Source: Symsagittifera roscoffensis (taxonomy: Eukaryota > Xenacoelomorpha > Acoela > Convolutidae). From it: a DNA stretch of 64,000 nt. Positions 61,585 through 64,000 of this stretch are shown here, piece by piece (the stretch's first letter is position 1; every line of letters begins with the position of its first letter). Where the stretch lies: NCBI RefSeq assembly GCF_963678635.1, contig NC_087071.1, positions 25,307,821 to 25,371,820 of the forward strand. The letters are read 5' to 3'. The notes beneath the pieces were generated by a model. That model did not search any database. It worked only from the letters and a program-made list of their open reading frames with translations, and was not told the DNA's origin. The position numbers were made by a program, and so were the translations under genes.

Positions 61585-61700
61585 GAATTCTGATTGGTTG
61601 ATTTCCAACAAACAGTGTTACTAAAAAAATACTCAATTCTGATTGATTGATTTTCTCTAATAAAAAGCAAAAAAAAACTTATTTCATTCTGATTTCTTTT
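61585..61700. promoter_or_regulatory. Reverse-oriented CCAAT motifs upstream of polB
   Basis: GAATTCTGATTGGTTGATTT at 61585 and CAATTCTGATTGATTGATTT near 61634, with a third partial TTCATTCTGATTTC near 61684, are reverse complements of the AATCAGAATTG phrase at 60591. They face the polB start at 61887, giving the element a roughly mirror-symmetric control region. Confidence 0.45.
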
Positions 61701-61886
61701 ACGTTAAAAGCAACTGCTCTATACTTTGATTAACTACTTGAAATAAATTTCAAATATTTTTAAAAATTCAAAGTAAGTAAAAATTATTTTTACTAAATTT
61801 TTTTGGAACATTTTAAATCTCCCAATTTGATATGTACCAAGTACTAACAGCTTTACATTAATACCTAAAAATTCTCCCATTTTTAG

Positions 61887-64000
61887 ATGCCGTCGCTGAA
61901 TAGAAACAAACGAGAAAGTGCAGTGTGGGGATTGTGGAAACATGTATGTTCGTCAACATGCGGCTTGACATCAAAAAAGATGTGCTAAAGGATTTATTTC
62001 TTGTCCTGGTTGTAGGTATTTCACTTACAATCAACAGGAAATGAATTATCACGTGGCCAAAAAGCTTGCTCCATCAACTTCCAAGCAATCAACAGTTTGC
62101 TCGTCTTGTGAGCAGGAGTTTCCGAGTTACTACTTTCTCCAACAACATCGGAGAAAAGAACATGGGGCGAAACAACGGAAACCAAGTGATACGGTGGCAG
62201 ACTTGAACAAGATTGTGGAGGGGGAAGGGGAAGATGGAGTGAAACTCAAAGAGGAGTTGAGTGCTTCTCAGCATTTCTTGGTGGACACTGAGATGGAGAA
62301 TGGGAGGCATAAGGTACTTAACTTTCAAATGTCAAAGTTAGATACCAAGATTATCAACGAGAAGCTTGAAGAAGTCTTCAACAAGCTAGATTCCGCTGCA
62401 AAAATCAATATTGCTCTTGGATTTGTTCTCCGTAATGTCGAAACAGGAGAATATCGGTATTTTCAATAATCGGTATAATATCGGAGAATAATTTGTTCGA
62501 AAAATCGCATTTACTGTGTACTAAAGCGGATTTGATTACAAACCAAGGAAAAGTTGAAAAGTTTGATATCGTGGAGCAATGCACCCAAGAACGTCATAAC
62601 AGAAAGTGGAGGTTCAAGTTGATCACAAATGTTACTATTTTTGCTGCACTTCTGAAAAACATTCCAATGGGATGTACAGACTCTTTGTTGCCTGAACCTT
62701 TACTGAAAAACCATTCAGTAAACTGTCTTTTATCGGACAAAAATAAACAACCATACAAAGATCATCTTTGTCTTTTCCGTGCGTTAACAATGTATTTGCA
62801 TGGTCATAGTAACCTCGATGCTCATACATCTCAACTATTTACAGAGTTTATATCAAAATCTGGATACGATCCGAGAAATTTTCGTGGAGTGTCAATCGAT
62901 GATTTACCTCTTGTAGAGGGAATAGTTGAACGAAACATATTCATTTACGATTTTGATATTCAAGAAGGAGAATATGTTGGAGAATTAGCCAGGCAAATTA
63001 TTGGAAAATTTGAAAAAACGGTGAAAATGCTAAGGTTCAACAACCATATTATTCACACGAATGATTTTGATTCCTGCTTCAAGTGTTTTCGATGTCCTAG
63101 CTGTGACTGTTTCTTCAACAGATCAAACAATTTCAACCGACATATTCTAATTTGTAAAGATCGAGTGCGACATATTTATCCCAAAAATGCGTACACACTA
63201 CGGGAAACAATATTCGAGAAATTGGATGGCTTCAACATTCCCTACATTGAAGATCAGAAATTGTTTAGCAATGTTGCAGTTTTTGATTTCGAATCGATTT
63301 GTGTTCCCACAGAAGAATTGAAAGCAACTGAAACAACTACTTGGATTGGAAAACATGTCCCTATTTCCGTATCAATATCTTCAAATCTGCAAGATGCTCC
63401 AATTTTCTTGTGTGAAAAAGATCCAGAACTTCTAATAATTGCTTTTGTTTCCAGCTTGTAACTTCTGGCTGAAAAAAGTAAACTACAAACGAGAATCAAG
63501 ATTCAAGAAATCGAAAACACTGTCAATGATCGAGTCAAAAAGATCTTTGATAAGCTTAATGCTAGAACTTTAACTAAAAGACTAGAAGTCTTCGATTATG
63601 AAGATGAATGTGTTGAGGATGGCGACGAAGATGACATGTCAACACAATTCTTGAGAATTCAAAAAAATCAGTTGATCGACTTGAAGCAGCATTTAGAGCG
63701 CTATGTTAATACCTTCGGTTTCAATAGCGGCAGATACGATCTGAACCTTATCAAATCTTATTTGATTCCATACCTTATATGTGATAAAGAAATCGAACCA
63801 ACAGTCATTAAAAAAGCAAATGACTTCATATCATTCAAATTTGGAGATGTTCAGTCTTTGGACATAATGAAGTTTCTTGGAGGTGCAACAACATTGGATT
63901 CGTTTCTGAAAGCCTAAAAAGCAAGTGAGACCAAAGAATGGTTTGACAGTCCAGACAAGCTTGACTGTACGGAGTTGCCTCCATATGAAACCTTTTTCAG
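61887..64000 (+). pseudogene. polB: Protein-primed DNA polymerase B, 5' part (runs off the window)
   Basis: The start MPSLNRNKRE is at 61887. A shift soon after leads into C2H2-like fingers (CGDCGNMYV, CPGCRYF, CSSCEQEFPSYYFLQQH), broken by a TGA at about 61966. 62041-62469 and 62493-63461 follow in different frames across a small local repeat (TATCGGTATTTT / TCGGTATAATATCGG). DHLCLFRALTMYLHG and, 150 residues on, FNNHIIHTND look like the Cys and His blocks of an OTU-type fold. A further finger (CFRCPSCDCFFNRS) precedes the 3'-5' exonuclease motifs AVFDFESI (Exo I) and FGFNSGRYDL (Exo II). TAA codons stand at 63459 and 63915. The polymerase palm lies beyond the window. Confidence 0.88.

Larger units (their letters stand above)
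50460..64000. mobile_element. Polinton/Maverick (adintovirus-like) element, right end outside window
   Basis: The hallmark set is present: protein-primed PolB, retrovirus-type integrase, FtsK/HerA packaging ATPase, adenain-like protease, and major and minor capsid proteins. All except polB and two uncertain small frames point left, and polB points right, with a putative divergent control region at 60400-61880. The left border is placed just beyond the protease gene; I could not identify the terminal inverted repeat because the other terminus is not in the window. Elements of this class are 15-20 kb and integrate with a 6-bp target duplication. The coding density is high and the genes are recognisable, but at least ten carry a frameshift or stop, so this copy is inactive. 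Confidence 0.95.

Noticed and set aside
54533-64000. UGA recoding (Cys or selenocysteine) in the Polinton
   Set aside because: TAA stops and frameshifts in the same genes show general decay, the nearby host genes use TGA normally or not at all, and no recoding hairpin was seen.

Overview
The window looks like nuclear DNA of an invertebrate animal. It is strongly A+T-rich. Five conserved metazoan genes or gene parts are split by spliceosomal introns with GT-AG (once apparently GC-AG) boundaries, and the rest is dominated by decayed mobile elements, tRNA-derived SINE-like copies, minisatellites and simple repeats. I could not name the species. A ZCWPW1-type reader gene and a large Polinton (Maverick) with protein-primed PolB fit a cnidarian, lophotrochozoan or basal deuterostome better than a vertebrate, but this is inference.

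Layout. 1-3464 and 11141-14603 are two copies of one segment (clearly above 98% identical by eye). Both carry two exons of an unidentified helical protein and a coding-like remnant. The left copy stops inside the last exon of a TMUB1-like gene and runs into a 76-bp satellite. Between the copies lie a gene joining an SGNH hydrolase to an AlkB-like dioxygenase (4847-6266), a 45-bp minisatellite, a zinc-ribbon gene (7727-8347) and a 1.2-kb AAAT-type simple-sequence field. 14498-17933 is the intact TMUB1/2-like gene, with a broken FLYWCH/MULE-type transposase in its first intron. 20908-25689 is a seven-exon TARDBP (TDP-43) orthologue. 30883-37443 is a seven-exon RAB14 orthologue. 40561-43893 is a seven-exon ZCWPW1-like CW/PWWP histone reader. 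All of these host-type genes lie on the minus strand.

44.0-49.5 kb is a graveyard of elements: two non-LTR retrotransposon 3' ends, a Penelope-like reverse transcriptase with GIY-YIG endonuclease and an unusual internal Cys-rich finger, and a Ty3/gypsy pol remnant with polypurine tract and LTR start.

From about 50.5 kb to the right edge is a Polinton/adintovirus-like element. On the minus strand it has an adenain-type protease, a membrane protein, the major capsid protein, a basic core protein, the minor capsid protein, integrase, packaging ATPase and several small conserved genes. On the plus strand it has the 5' half of PolB, running off the window. Between the two groups is a field of repeated CCAAT boxes that looks like a shared promoter region. 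Nearly every gene is still recognisable, but many carry a single frameshift or stop, so this is a recently inactivated copy of a complete virus-like element.
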